A DNA stretch of 64,000 nt from Bryum argenteum (lineage: Eukaryota; Streptophyta; Bryopsida; Bryales; Bryaceae): NCBI GenBank assembly GCA_037043015.1, contig CM073322.1, positions 27,122,364-27,186,363 on the forward strand. Reading direction: 5' to 3'. Positions within the stretch are counted from its first letter, which is position 1, and each line of letters opens with the position of its first letter. A program made the position numbers and the translations under genes. The notes beneath the pieces were generated by a model. The model was not told the DNA's origin and searched no databases. It worked only from the letters and a program-made list of their open reading frames with translations. Positions 33,601 through 43,837 of this stretch are shown one piece after another.

Positions 33601-34211
33601 AGATCCAATTGCTGCAGTCCAACGAGCCCTCCGAGATCGCCTGGGATGTCTCCTGCGAAACTGTTGCCGGAAAGATTCAGCTCCTGCACGAAAGCTATCA
33701 AAATCAGCCACAATCGGTGGTGAACGTGCTGAATCAGTGGGATACGAGTAGTACCTGGAGAGCTGAAAGGCCGGAAAGTCGAGGAGGTAGGGGACCAGTG
33801 AGGTTCAGAGAAGGAAGATTCACAGCAGTGACTCGATTCTCCCCTTGCCATTCCCCGCAGACGATTCCTGGCCAGCTACAAACGCCGTCTGAATCGCGCC
33901 TGTTCTGTTCAATCCAATTCGAACTGAGATATTCGCTGCAGTTCTTCCAAGAAAGGAGGATCATTTCGTCCTGGCTCAATCCACGAGGCAGCAATTCTGA
34001 GAGATGCGGGGTTCGTAAGTCGGTCAGATGTTGGAAACAGAAACATTCAAGAGCTAGACTCAAAGGACCGATCGATACGAGATAAGTGCTCACCTCGGCG
34101 TCTGAACCCTGAAGCTGGCCCAGTGGCGATGCGAGTTCTAGCAGCCGCGACTCCAGGATGCATCGTGCTCAGGAGTAAGCACAGGTTGAAAAACCAGCAC
34201 ATTCGCGTCAT
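30696..34211 (-). CDS. LRR receptor-like kinase, subfamily X (NILR1/At1g74360-like, EMS1-related kinase)
   Basis: Three exons on the minus strand: 34211-34094, 33996-33755 and 33683-30696, phases closed, 1115 aa. Residues 1-25 form a signal peptide (MTRMCWFFNLCLLLS). An LRR N-terminal cap follows, with VCSWPGIVCGEWQ. Then come about 20 leucine-rich repeats of the plant LxxNxLxGxIP type, interrupted by a Cys-containing non-LRR segment with GVGECSIISTWSP and KCHSW, as in At1g74360-type receptors. The transmembrane helix is about 734-762. The kinase spans about 822-1095: glycine loop GDGGFG (829 on), Lys850 in VAIKK, Glu866, HRD Asp948, DFG Asp966 and GTPGYVPPEY. All catalytic residues are present, so it should be active. 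[26 protein letters not shown] resembles EMS1 and relatives. Family members sense extracellular ligands at the plasma membrane; the ligand here is unknown. Confidence 0.9.
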
Positions 34212-36097
34212 GCTTGCGCCCAAGCTGGTCAACCACTTCGTCTGACTCCGACATCTGACGACTCCGGACCAGGAGCTTCTTCGTCCCCAAAACTCCGAAC
34301 CAACTCTAGTACTAGTGATGCACTCTGCACGGTCAAACCTGCGGGTGGTTCCATTCCGCTTGGTTACGCTCTCACTACTTCTGGAGCTCGGTGCCTGCAA
34401 CTGGATAGCTCGGAGACAATTGGAAGTTGCTCCAAGTTCCATCACATGCACACGAGGATAATTCTATAGAAAAATGAAGTCAAAAAGACGGTCAAAAGTT
34501 TTCGCTGCCTAACTGGACATCAAGACACCTCAAATCTACGAATCTGCTCTTGAACCTGAACGATGACATCATCGTAGCTCCCCTTTGCAACAAGCCTGAA
34601 AGCTCCTCCAACAAGCCCTTCGATTCAATGCCGAAAACAGAACATTACTGTTCGACTAGTCGACGCAGTAACAACAGAAACTCCAACACTCCAAATCTGA
34701 ACAATCCTAATCTGGACTAACAACTGCGTCGATCAGAAAGAACATTCCGCAGGATCCGACATCAGCAGCAAACTGGTCTACTCTGGGTTCTCTCGACATG
34801 ACGACGACGATAACCGAAAGGGCCTCTGACCCTCCAGTGTACCACAACTATCTGACCGATCGCTCTCTATTAAAGTCCCTTTTCGGGAGACCGATCCTGC
34901 ACTCTCTAAAAACTGCAGACAGTTCATACCAGTCACGAGATTGAAAAGCGGAGCCTCTCCGACACACGCACGTCAGTCTTTAGTTTAAAGCGTCGCACGG
35001 AAACTAGTTAACCAATTATTGGAACTGACCACCGTTTTGCAGATTCGCTAGGAATTGCTCGAGTACTGCAATCCATGCCAATTCTGTCAATGGTTGTGGT
35101 CCTCGTGCACGGATCACGGAAAGCTGGAACCAGTGCCGGTAAGATCTACAGCGGTTTCAAACCTCGATCGTACACTCGCATTCAATAGTGTCAAACATGG
35201 ACTGCAGCCACATCGGGCCCCTGGACCTTGACTACGTCGCCGCACTTTACACCCACTTTTGCATGTTCGAGAGTCGATCGTGGATCGTTGTAACGCATAC
35301 TGAATTTCAGGATCTAGATAGTTACAATGCATGCAAACGATCGATCACAGGCATGCAAAGAAGCAGCAGTTGCCGAATGGGGGTTTCTACTTCGATAATT
35401 TCACCCTCACTGGGATCGAAAAGGAAACTCTAATGCGATTGTTACATCGAGGGTCTTGCTGATCGATGACGACTGTGTCGTCTGCTATGAGTCTAGTTCT
35501 AGATGCAAGTTCTTCGAAGTAACGAAGTCAGATCTGTCAACTTCTATCTAGAAAATGTTCGAGGAACTTGCTTAATTTAGAAAAGCCGTGAATCGGTGAG
35601 CAGTAAAAGAGTTTGAAAATATGTGAGAAAGCAGTTTGGAAAGTTGGTTATTGGGAGGAGACTCGGGCAGGGGGACCTTGACCTTCATTGACTGTCTCGA
35701 GATGCTGGGACAATCAAAATATCAAACGAAACCATTTGCACTGTTTCTGGTCTTGGAAGCAATGTAATTGTAGTAAATTTTGAAGGAAATTGCCTCATAA
35801 TGGCAAAATATGCCAAGATTTGACTTCTAGACGTTGAAAAATATTAATAGCTTCTAACTTAAGGGGAGATCTTGCAGTATGATTTTGTTGAAATATACTC
35901 AAACTAAGCTTAATTTGAGTTTGATATTTTTACACAAATGACGATTGACAGCCTCATTGAAGATGTCATTTAAAATTTTGTAGTCTTCCAAATTTGCATC
36001 TTCTTATTGCCACAAAGAATCATCAGAAGCTTTGTGAGAAAGGGTTGAAAGTAATAAGAAAATCCCAAGACGAAACCTCACCTACCTCTGCATAGTA
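34212..36097. other. 5' flank of the receptor kinase and intergenic DNA
   Basis: GC-rich just upstream of the receptor gene, as expected for leader and promoter; AT-rich beyond 35600. No second gene supported. A GATCGAT/ATGCATGCA-rich patch at 35330-35350 has short palindromes. Confidence 0.45.
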
Positions 36098-36200
36098 CTC
36101 CCCTCTGTCCCATTGTAATTGTCCAATAGGTTCTCTCAAATCTACCTCTGAAGATAGATTCGAAAAAACCTACTGGACATTTATAATGGGATAGAGGGAG
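36098..36200. mobile_element. Stowaway-like MITE 1
   Basis: 103 bp, flanked by TA (36096-36097 and 36201-36202). The ends are CTCCCCTCTGTCCCATTGTA on the left and CTCCCTCTATCCCATTATAA read in from the right. The CTCCCTC-CCC terminus with TA duplication is the plant Stowaway (Tc1/mariner) signature. The whole element folds into a hairpin. Confidence 0.9.
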
Positions 36201-36260
36201 TATGTATGTGTTAATGTGCTTCAAAACTAACTATGGTCTAAAATTTTAAACTTTCTTACT

Positions 36261-36365
<105 letters not shown>

Positions 36366-36599
36366 AAAAGATAATATTGATTTTTTTGTTATACTCACAA
36401 GGTACACTCAATAAGTGTTTGCACTTTCAACTTTGATATTTTGTAACTTACTCAAACAACAACTAGATCCATCTTCAAATTTTCTCTCAACGAAAAGTGT
36501 TGTCAAAAGTCCAACCATCCAAATGGTCAAATCAATCCTCAAGTGATTACCGATACAAATAAGGCTAATCATGGACAAGGCCAATTCTTGAAGAAATAT

Positions 36600-36860
36600 A
36601 GTAGAGTGGTCTAAATTGGAGCACGTCCCACAATGGAGCTCAGAGGTACATAATAACTTAGAACTCCATTCGACAACACCACGTACTAGTTGCTAATATT
36701 ACAGGGTATGACTTTATAGCACTATTTCAGGAACACCTATATTTCCAACTTCAAAAATCCATAACTCACTGTAGAAGAGTCCAAATCTGATGATTCCACT
36801 TGCTCTAGTTTTCTACTAAATTTTCCCATGCACAAAAATTGCTTGCATTGGTAATATCCC
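36600..36860 (-). repeat. Dispersed repeat R2, copy 2
   Basis: Opposite orientation to copy 1. Contains the uninterrupted site AGGAACACCTATATTTCCAA, the empty counterpart of the Tc1-like insertion at 40287. Confidence 0.75.
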
Positions 36861-37224
36861 TGTACTATAACAAAAGGAACCCAATTTAATTCACTGGTGG
36901 CATTTAGAGTGAGCAATGGATGGGCATAGAGTCACAGAGCTATGGTTGCCAATATTGACAAAAGTGACCCCAATGTTGAACCAGAGTGAAAGTATAATGT
37001 TGCTGTGCATGGTCCATTGGTTCATTAGTATGACCTGCTTTTGACTTCCGATTAAAGCTGGTCCTTGGCTATGACCCTGGATTTTGCACTGATTCCTATG
37101 CTTTAATTTGGGAGTGTGGAGCAGAAGGCATCCAGTATATAATTATAGTGGCATTGGAATTAGAATTATTGGCACAGTTCCAAGTATGGTACTTTGAGTG
37201 AGAGATAAGGCAAAACATAAAATT
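36861..37224. other. Intergenic between two R2 copies
   Basis: AT-rich, no gene seen. Confidence 0.4.
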
Positions 37225-37375
37225 CGTTATGGTGGAGTGGTCTAAAATGGAGCAGGTCCCATAATGGAGCTTTAGTAATCTTCATTAATAGGTACATAAT
37301 AGCTTCCACATATAAGAGTATTATGTACTCATTGCAAACATTATAGGGTGTCACTTGAGGGTATCAGTTTAGGAA

Positions 37376-37417
<42 letters not shown>

Positions 37418-37530
37418 CTTCAAAAAGATCATAACTCATTGTAGAAGAGTTAAAAAATGATGATTCCACTTGCTCTCATTTTTCCCATCATTTTTCCCAT
37501 GCACAAAAATTGCTTGCGCTGATACCTTCC
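37225..37530 (-). repeat. Dispersed repeat R2, copy 3, with a TA expansion
   Basis: Same orientation as copy 2. The position that reads ACACCTATATTTC in copy 2 has expanded to about 19 TA units (37379-37416). Confidence 0.75.
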
Positions 37531-39050
37531 GTATAGATTTCTAGTGCTGAAATTGGAGTTATTATTGAGGTCCTCACTATAAGTACTTCAAGGGTATCTT
37601 ATGTGAAGATAAGGCCAAAACTTGCGTGAACCAATGTAGGTAGAATCCCATGTATGTTTCATGGTTGTCATATTTAACAAATCACTGCTGATCTCATGTC
37701 CTATAGGATGGGTTACTATTTATCAAATGTACCTTTCAAGTACATGTGATGAATAGTAACTTGACCTATAGGACATGAAATCAATAGTGATTTGTCCAAT
37801 GTGACAACCATGCTATTTTTGTGCAATGTAGCAACAAGCTTTTGGCAAGAAGAAGGGGGTTACTTCTCTATTATTTGAGAAAATATAAGATTGTCTAAAT
37901 GACATGAGCCCTTGTAATTTATTAATTGATATCATTTTGTGGTATAGTGATATACTTCTTGTATCAGTTGTATGGTTATGGCTTGAAGGAATTTTTCAAT
38001 AAGTACTATTGACTAGTGACCGTAGCCAAAGACATGTAAAAGCCTTTCGCACAACTACATATGTCCCTCAAAAACTAAGAAATGTCTTGAAGGATGGTTG
38101 GAGAAAAATCATGAATCAAGTGATTGACCTTCAAGATAAATAATCCAAATTGTTCAATATATTTTCAAATTAATTTACTCTTGATAGTATCTAGTGCCTT
38201 TGGGTGAATCCAATGGGCTTGAACGTTTCCAAGGGAAATAATCCCCAAAGGTGGAAGGGGTTTGGAGAAAAACTTAAATGTGTTATAAAATATGCATTCT
38301 ATGACTCGTATGAAATTTTGCTCAAAAGATAATAGGAAGATCTCAATGCTTAAGTTAGATTGATACGATTAAAATTTAGAAATAGGCTTTATTTACTTCA
38401 CAATGAATTAAAGAGGGTGGAACTTTGAAAATCAATAGAAAACATGATTTCTATTATTAGTAATTGTAAATTGGTAATTTGGCTAAAATCACATATCACA
38501 TGAAAATGTAGAGAAAGGCTACTATTCAATTAAGAGAAACACCATCACTTTCCCAGAATAGCAACTTTTCTAACACTAACGAAACGTTGCCCTGTTTGTA
38601 TTTGAAGACTATTTATGAACAATATTTAAATTCAAACAAAGTTCTCTAATCCGGATGTGGTTCCCAACTCACCAAACTTTTAAGGAAGAATGAATAGTTT
38701 CAAAAAAGAATCTTATTTTAGTCTGATACACATACTCAAAATTCGGAGTCGACCATAAAATGCTTGATTGGGCTCTTAAGGGTTAAGAGCTAGTATAAAT
38801 ACCCAAACGAATTTCAAACCATATAACCTCTGGTCAACTCATGTTTGTGCAAGAGTGAAAATACAAGTGTGAACACCCACGTAAATAGATCGCTGTACCT
38901 TATTTAAGGTGACAGGGACAATGATAAAAAGGAAACAAGAGCCAATGAATGAATTGTAGTACGTTTGTAGATGGAGATTCATGCGGGGTCCATTTCATGA
39001 AAGTGTGATGCTCCCTTCCATGAACTTTATTGCCATTTACATGAAATCAC
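37531..39050. other. Intergenic, with a possible TTAA-element end
   Basis: No gene seen. At 38748-38793 the sequence GATTGGGCTCTTAAGGGTTAA, in two short pieces, resembles the inverted end of a TTAA element. Its mirror image, including a shared GTCGACCATAAAATG-type stretch, occurs near 61004-61040. Confidence 0.4.
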
Positions 39051-39303
39051 GTTCAACTGACAATGGAAAGAGGGGTTTGATGGTCCGGAATGACCTTGAA
39101 CTACCGGAATCACGTTCAGCTGACATTGACGAACTTACGGGTGTTTGATGGTCCGGACTCCGGAATAATCTTGAACTACCGGTATCACGTTCAGGTGACA
39201 TCGGAAACTAAAAAGGGGTGTTCGATGGCCCGAATGACCTTGAACTACCGAAATTATGTTCAGCTGACAATGAAAAAAATGGGTGGTTGATGGTCCGGAC
39301 TAA
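39051..39303. repeat. ~75-bp tandem repeat, 3.5 copies
   Basis: Repeating blocks TTTGATGGTCCGGAATGACC, TTGAACTACCGGAATCACG and TTCAGCTGACA recur every ~65-80 bp with substitutions. Confidence 0.88.
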
Positions 39304-39334
39304 CTACAAGATGAGGGAGTGAGATGAAAATAAT

Positions 39335-39679
39335 CCTTAAACGCCCTAGTAAGTCCGAGGGGCTTTTTGCCAACAGAATCTGTAGCTCTCATTGTACTCA
39401 TTTCTCTTATATTTTGATGTCAAACTTGTCACTTTCGTATGATGCATTTCAAAAAGTGAAATTTTACAATTCAAGTCACAATCTGTATGAGTGATTTTGT
39501 GCTTTGAAAGGATTGTGGTAGGTATGTTGGGGTTGTACATAGCCTTGTAGGAGGTTGCAAGCTCATCATTGATTGGTTCATTCATGATGCCCAACTTCAA
39601 GAAGTGCTTTATTCAAAAGTCCTAGAGATGTTGTGATTCAATTTTGGGCTGCCCGTTTCAGGCCATGGCCGTTTAAGAG
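39335..39679 (+). mobile_element. TTAA-family A element, copy 1
   Basis: Left end CCTTAAACGCCCTAG follows a decayed TAAT; right end CCGTTTAAGAG is followed by TTAA (39680-39683). The inside matches the other family A copies (GATTTTGTGCTTTGAAAGGA, GTAGGAGGTTGCAAGCTCAT). Non-coding. Confidence 0.8.
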
Positions 39680-39683
39680 TTAA

Positions 39684-40164
39684 CCATGCGGTTGAGGGTT
39701 CAAAATCTGCTGGCAGAAGGTGGCATTTCCTGCATAAAATGAGCCTCTCACCTGACGGGTTCATGCAGTGTGTAGTATGTAGAAATTGGCCTAAGGTGAG
39801 AGGCAGGGAAACTCCACACTTCCTTTTTATTTGTGTTTGGAACAAGGTATTCCGGCCACGAAAGTCTCGATGACTCCTACTGCAAACGCCGACCAATGCG
39901 AGGAATGGAGTCGACCACTTCGAGTTTCAACCTGGGCTCCTCAATTTTCAATCCCCTATAACGCCCTTGGATTGCAAGGATGTCGTCAGGTATACTCTGC
40001 AGAAGGGAAGCTTGGCATTGGACCAGTGCATTATCTTTTGCTTTGAAGCAATGGAAACATACTGAAGAGGTGAGCTCTTATTGTTTATTGATAACAACGA
40101 ATTAGACTGATTTGGGGAGAAGCTTCTATAGTAAGAACTTGGTCAATAATGGTCAGCACAAGAA
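39684..40164. other. Intergenic, nothing recognised
   Basis: Short frames here have no recognisable domain. One minus-strand frame runs out of the family A element. Confidence 0.4.
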
Positions 40165-40286
40165 ATTCATAGATGTTACCGGTGCAAGTAATTTTCGTGC
40201 ATGTGGAAAATTAATAGAATGCAAGTGGAATCATCATCTTAAAACTCTTCTACAATAACATATAAATTTCTGAAGTTGAAAATATA

Positions 40287-41115
40287 CAGTGGTTAGCAGA
40301 AGTGTTCGGACAGGACGCTTCCTCTTCCAATATGAGCTAGTTTTCTCACATAACTCACATTCAAGTTGTAAAAATTTAAACATACAATCACATAGTTACA
40401 ACAAACATGTAACATAACATTCATAATAAAAAATGTCAATAAAAAAATCAATCAAAACTAAAACACATGATGTGGGTGTCCAATTCTTCATGCAAAAAGT
40501 GAAGTGGTTATCTATTTACATTGAAAACAAAGCCATGAGCTACAAAATCAAGCTAAAAACTAGAATGTAGAATCATAATGATTACATAAAAACTTGAATG
40601 TACAATCATAATGACTACCATCGTGTATATTAGCCACCTTTTGCTTGATAAACATCTGCAACTCTCTCAGGCATAGACATGATCAATTTCCTCACGGTAT
40701 CGACCTCAATGCTATACCAATTTTCTTGCAATTTCTCCCACAAATCCTTCTTGTTAGTGGTTTTCTTCTCCAACATTCAAGAAGAGACCTTCTAGGAGCC
40801 ATAGCTAATCAAAAGCAATCTTACTCAATCACAATGAATTTTGAAATGCAAGAGGTCTCCATAAATACATGTTAATTGTTAAGTTTTTTTAGATGCACAA
40901 CTTGTATGCATAATGAATTGAACACCGATGATTGACACATCATGAACTGCTGCCCTTGCAAGTGGCTCAATGTCAATTTTAGTACTCTTTCTAATTTACA
41001 AATGGCTCTTTAGTTATAATTAGCTGAAAAAATCAGCTCCTACCCACCAAAGTTGACAAGTGTTACTACTAAATCAAGATTGTTACTCTTGTCCGAACAC
41101 TTTTGCTGACCACTG
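40287..41115 (-). mobile_element. Tc1-like DNA transposon, internally deleted
   Basis: 829 bp with TA on both sides (40285-40286 and 41116-41117). Terminal inverted repeats are CAGTGGTTAGCAGAAGTG on the left and CAGTGGTCAGCAAAAGTG reading in from the right, both continuing TTCGGACA. On the minus strand a frame ending at 40630 encodes the C-terminal end typical of Tc1 transposases (KKDLWEKLQENW, then KLIMSMPERVADVYQAKGG). An ATG at 40803 starts MAPRRSLLE in another frame, which could be the original N-terminus. The DDE catalytic core is absent, so it is non-autonomous. Confidence 0.88.
40630..40770 (-). pseudogene. Tc1-type transposase C-terminal remnant
   Basis: About 45 residues matching the last segment of Tc1-family transposases: aromatic-rich helix LWEKLQENWYSIEVDTVRKL followed by the SMPERV and AKGG signature. 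It is not open at its 5' side and the catalytic part is gone. Confidence 0.75.
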
Positions 41116-41275
41116 TAGGTGTTCCTAAAATGGTGCCCTACGATGACACTCTATAATATTTGCATTGAGTATATGGTATTGCTGCATGAAGAAGCTATTG
41201 TGTACCTCTCAATCTAGATTACTATAGCTCCATTCTCGGCATTGTGCTATAATCGACTATTCTACTATAGTAGTT

Positions 41276-41817
41276 TACCATCGACTCCCCGAACTGACTT
41301 GGGTGGACTACATTTATGGAAGGTATAAGCAATTTCTTTTTCCAACCACACCCTGCAAGTGGAGCCAAAGTCTCATCAAAGATGGATATCTCTAGCTTGC
41401 GAATCACATAAGCTTTACATGTCCAAATGTAGAGGCGGTTTTCTCTTCAGCTTTCACATATTAGATGTGATTTCCAACAGTTCGTAACAAGAATTGCCAT
41501 ATAAGTGTTCAGAGTCATCGCTACTATACCATCCCATAAATCATTGCTCTTTTAGAAATGCCTAGCTTGCCCAAAAGCGGGGCTTTAGTGTTCAAATTCT
41601 GTAGTAAAACATGTAGCTTTGGTAGAGGGTGCGGTTGTGGGTTTAGGGTGCGCAGAGCTTGCAAGTGGCAGAGCTCACTTGCATTCACTTCAAAGCGCCC
41701 TGGAAATGCATGCAGCAGATAGGACATTGTCAGTGACTACGGCTGGCTGGCTGGCTATGGCAAGGTGGATGGCCAGGGTGCAAGGTATGCTATGATAGCT
41801 ATGGAGATGGCGAAGTC
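41276..41817. other. Intergenic, 3' side of the HSPA12-like gene
   Basis: No gene supported. The GGCTGGCTGGCTGGCT run near 41742 is a short simple repeat. Confidence 0.45.
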
Positions 41818-43761
41818 TCAGCTGTAGTACCTCACGGGGAGCTCCATGGTGCGCGCTTTCTCGCCGTCGCTGGAGCTAAACTGGGCCTCAGCTCGGAGCT
41901 CAACGCTGCTGCGGCCGAAGTACATGGAGAATTCGAACACGGGCACGTCGTCCATGCTGTAGGTTTCGGGCAGGGAGACTGAGAATCCTCCTTCCTTGGT
42001 CACGGCCTCGCCCTCGGTGTACCGGGGCTCCTGCTCGTTGGAGCTGTACAAATCGAACAGGATTTGCGTTTGGCCGCGCGTATGGGGCACATACTCTTTC
42101 GTCACGAACTTGTTCACCTCAATGCGCGTGCCCTTCTTCACGAACGAATCGAACCGATTCCGGCACCACTCCACCCCATCGTCCCCCACTTTCAGGTACG
42201 CGCGAGGATCCACCCCCGGCTCGAACCGGAGCGTCACGCTCGTCCCATAAGTTTTCTTCAGGATGCGCGCCACCACCGCGTCTGGGTTGAGCGCGAGTGC
42301 CACCGCGCCCTGGATAATGGCGCTCCCAGGATTCGGCGGACTCACAATATGCCTCACCTCGCGCGCGAATCGAGCTCGGATGCGTTGCATCAGATACGGG
42401 GAGCCTGCGAATCCTCCCACCACAAACATCACCTTGATGTCTTCCACTTGCATCAGCTGCGCGGCGATTAGCTCAATGATCTCGTCCACGACTGGATCGA
42501 AGATCGACTTCAAATCTTGTTGTGTGAGCTCAATCTCCGCGTACGACTCCCGTGGCGGATTCCTCAGCTGCTTATCATACGCCTCCCACTTCGCTGCTAG
42601 CTTATTATGTAGCGTGATCTCCTTCGTATCCTTGTTCGACCCCATCTCGTGGCCGAATCCACACTTGATCTCCTCCCAATCTTTCAGCAACCGCGACCGG
42701 TAGGTCGGCACGCCATTCCGTAGAAACTCATCCAGACACCCGATTTTCTTCGACAGGAACCGCATGAAGCTGGCGTCAACGAACGTACCCCCGCACAATC
42801 CCCCTGAGCTTTCTGTCAGCTCCTGCACTTTGTAGTCGTTTCCGCTCCCAATAAGCTCCTGGACTACAATGTCGACCGTCCCACCTCCGACGTCTGCCAC
42901 GAGAATTTTGTCCTTCACATGTAAACTCAAATCCTTGTGCTTCTGGCGGAGGAGATGGTGGCAGTGGAAGGAGGCCGCTTCCGGCTCTAGCACCACTTTC
43001 ACAGACTCGATTCCACCAGCGTCACGGGAAACAAGCCCGGCGTTCACCATGCATGCCTTCATCTGCTGCTTGGCGGATTCGTCCCAGATCGAGGGCACCG
43101 TCACGCACCATTGCACCGCGTCGCGGTTGAATCGAACCTCACCTTCGTGGTTCTTGATCACCGTCAATGCAAGCTCACCGATAAGCTTCAAGTAATCGGT
43201 GATAATAGTGTTGACAGTGAGTGGGGGCGGAATGCTGGATGCGAGCACAGGATCATCCAAATCCTTTTTCAGCAAAAGCTTGAATCTCGAGAGGTAGAAT
43301 CCACCCGGTAGTTTGGTTTGCATGGAATCGGAGCGCGCATGGTGACCCCACGACGAGCACTGGAGGAGCTGTTTTCCCGGCGCTGTAGTTTGCGTGTAGT
43401 AGATTCCTGTCAGTGTCTTGCAATACGGTTTCTCACTGTTTCGACTCGGCCAGTCGTAATACACATGGATGTGCTCGGGATCCGAGGCTTTGGCGTACGC
43501 GAATCCGGAGTACGTGGTTCCAAAATCTAATCCCACCACCCATTCTATGTGCGCCGGCGCTCTCCCCTTGTCGTAAATCGACGTTATGCTTCCAGGAGCT
43601 TCGCGCAATGCTTTAATACCGCACTCAGATACTACAGGAGAAGCTGCAGGTGATGGTGCCCGATCGTTGGCACATTCCACAACTTTTGCTGGCAGATCAT
43701 CCGGCGATACTTCTCCCCCTTCGTCTACTTTCCGCGAGGAGCACCAACCGAAACAAGCCAT
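41818..43761 (-). CDS. HSPA12-like Hsp70-family ATPase
   Basis: Intronless, 647 aa. I start at ATG 43761 (MACFGWCSSRK); an open frame continues five codons further 5' but only to a TTG. The actin/Hsp70-like ATPase motifs are intact: phosphate-1 loop GLDFGTTYSG (residues 77-86), phosphate-2 ADVGGGTVD (289-297) and adenosine motif VVGGFAGSP (447-455). After about residue 500 the C-terminus is short and lacks the canonical Hsp70 substrate-binding lid and any EEVD tail, as in animal and fungal HSPA12 proteins. The N-terminal 70 residues are low-complexity, with Cys3, Cys7 and Cys30; a lipid-anchored N-terminus is possible but unproven. A TATATAT box lies about 70 bp upstream of the ATG. Substrates of this family are unclear. 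Confidence 0.88.
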   Translation of the reverse strand: MACFGWCSSRKVDEGGEVSPDDLPAKVVECANDRAPSPAASPVVSECGIKALREAPGSITSIYDKGRAPAHIEWVVGLDFGTTYSGFAYAKASDPEHIHVYYDWPSRNSEKPYCKTLTGIYYTQTTAPGKQLLQCSSWGHHARSDSMQTKLPGGFYLSRFKLLLKKDLDDPVLASSIPPPLTVNTIITDYLKLIGELALTVIKNHEGEVRFNRDAVQWCVTVPSIWDESAKQQMKACMVNAGLVSRDAGGIESVKVVLEPEAASFHCHHLLRQKHKDLSLHVKDKILVADVGGGTVDIVVQELIGSGNDYKVQELTESSGGLCGGTFVDASFMRFLSKKIGCLDEFLRNGVPTYRSRLLKDWEEIKCGFGHEMGSNKDTKEITLHNKLAAKWEAYDKQLRNPPRESYAEIELTQQDLKSIFDPVVDEIIELIAAQLMQVEDIKVMFVVGGFAGSPYLMQRIRARFAREVRHIVSPPNPGSAIIQGAVALALNPDAVVARILKKTYGTSVTLRFEPGVDPRAYLKVGDDGVEWCRNRFDSFVKKGTRIEVNKFVTKEYVPHTRGQTQILFDLYSSNEQEPRYTEGEAVTKEGGFSVSLPETYSMDDVPVFEFSMYFGRSSVELRAEAQFSSSDGEKARTMELPVRYYS

Positions 43762-43830
43762 CGAAAGCAACTTCAACGAATGTGCTCACGTCCCTTCAGT
43801 CCCACATGCCCTCGAGCCCGATTTCTCTTC

Positions 43831-43837
43831 ATATATA
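43831..43837 (-). promoter_or_regulatory. Probable TATA box of the HSPA12-like gene
   Basis: TATATAT on the minus strand, 70-76 bp before the start codon, which leaves room for a leader of about 40 nt. Predicted from position only. Confidence 0.5.

Larger units (their letters stand above)
40165..41275 (+). repeat. Dispersed repeat R2, copy 4, split by a Tc1-like element
   Basis: Outer parts 40165-40286 and 41118-41275 match copies 1-3. The join falls at a TA that is single in copy 2. Confidence 0.75.

Noticed and set aside
42064-42703. Antisense frames over the HSPA12-like gene
   Set aside because: Shadows of a strong coding region, with no domain.
43762-43776. A five-residue N-terminal extension of the HSPA12-like protein
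   Set aside because: The extension begins with TTG, not ATG; the first ATG is at 43761.
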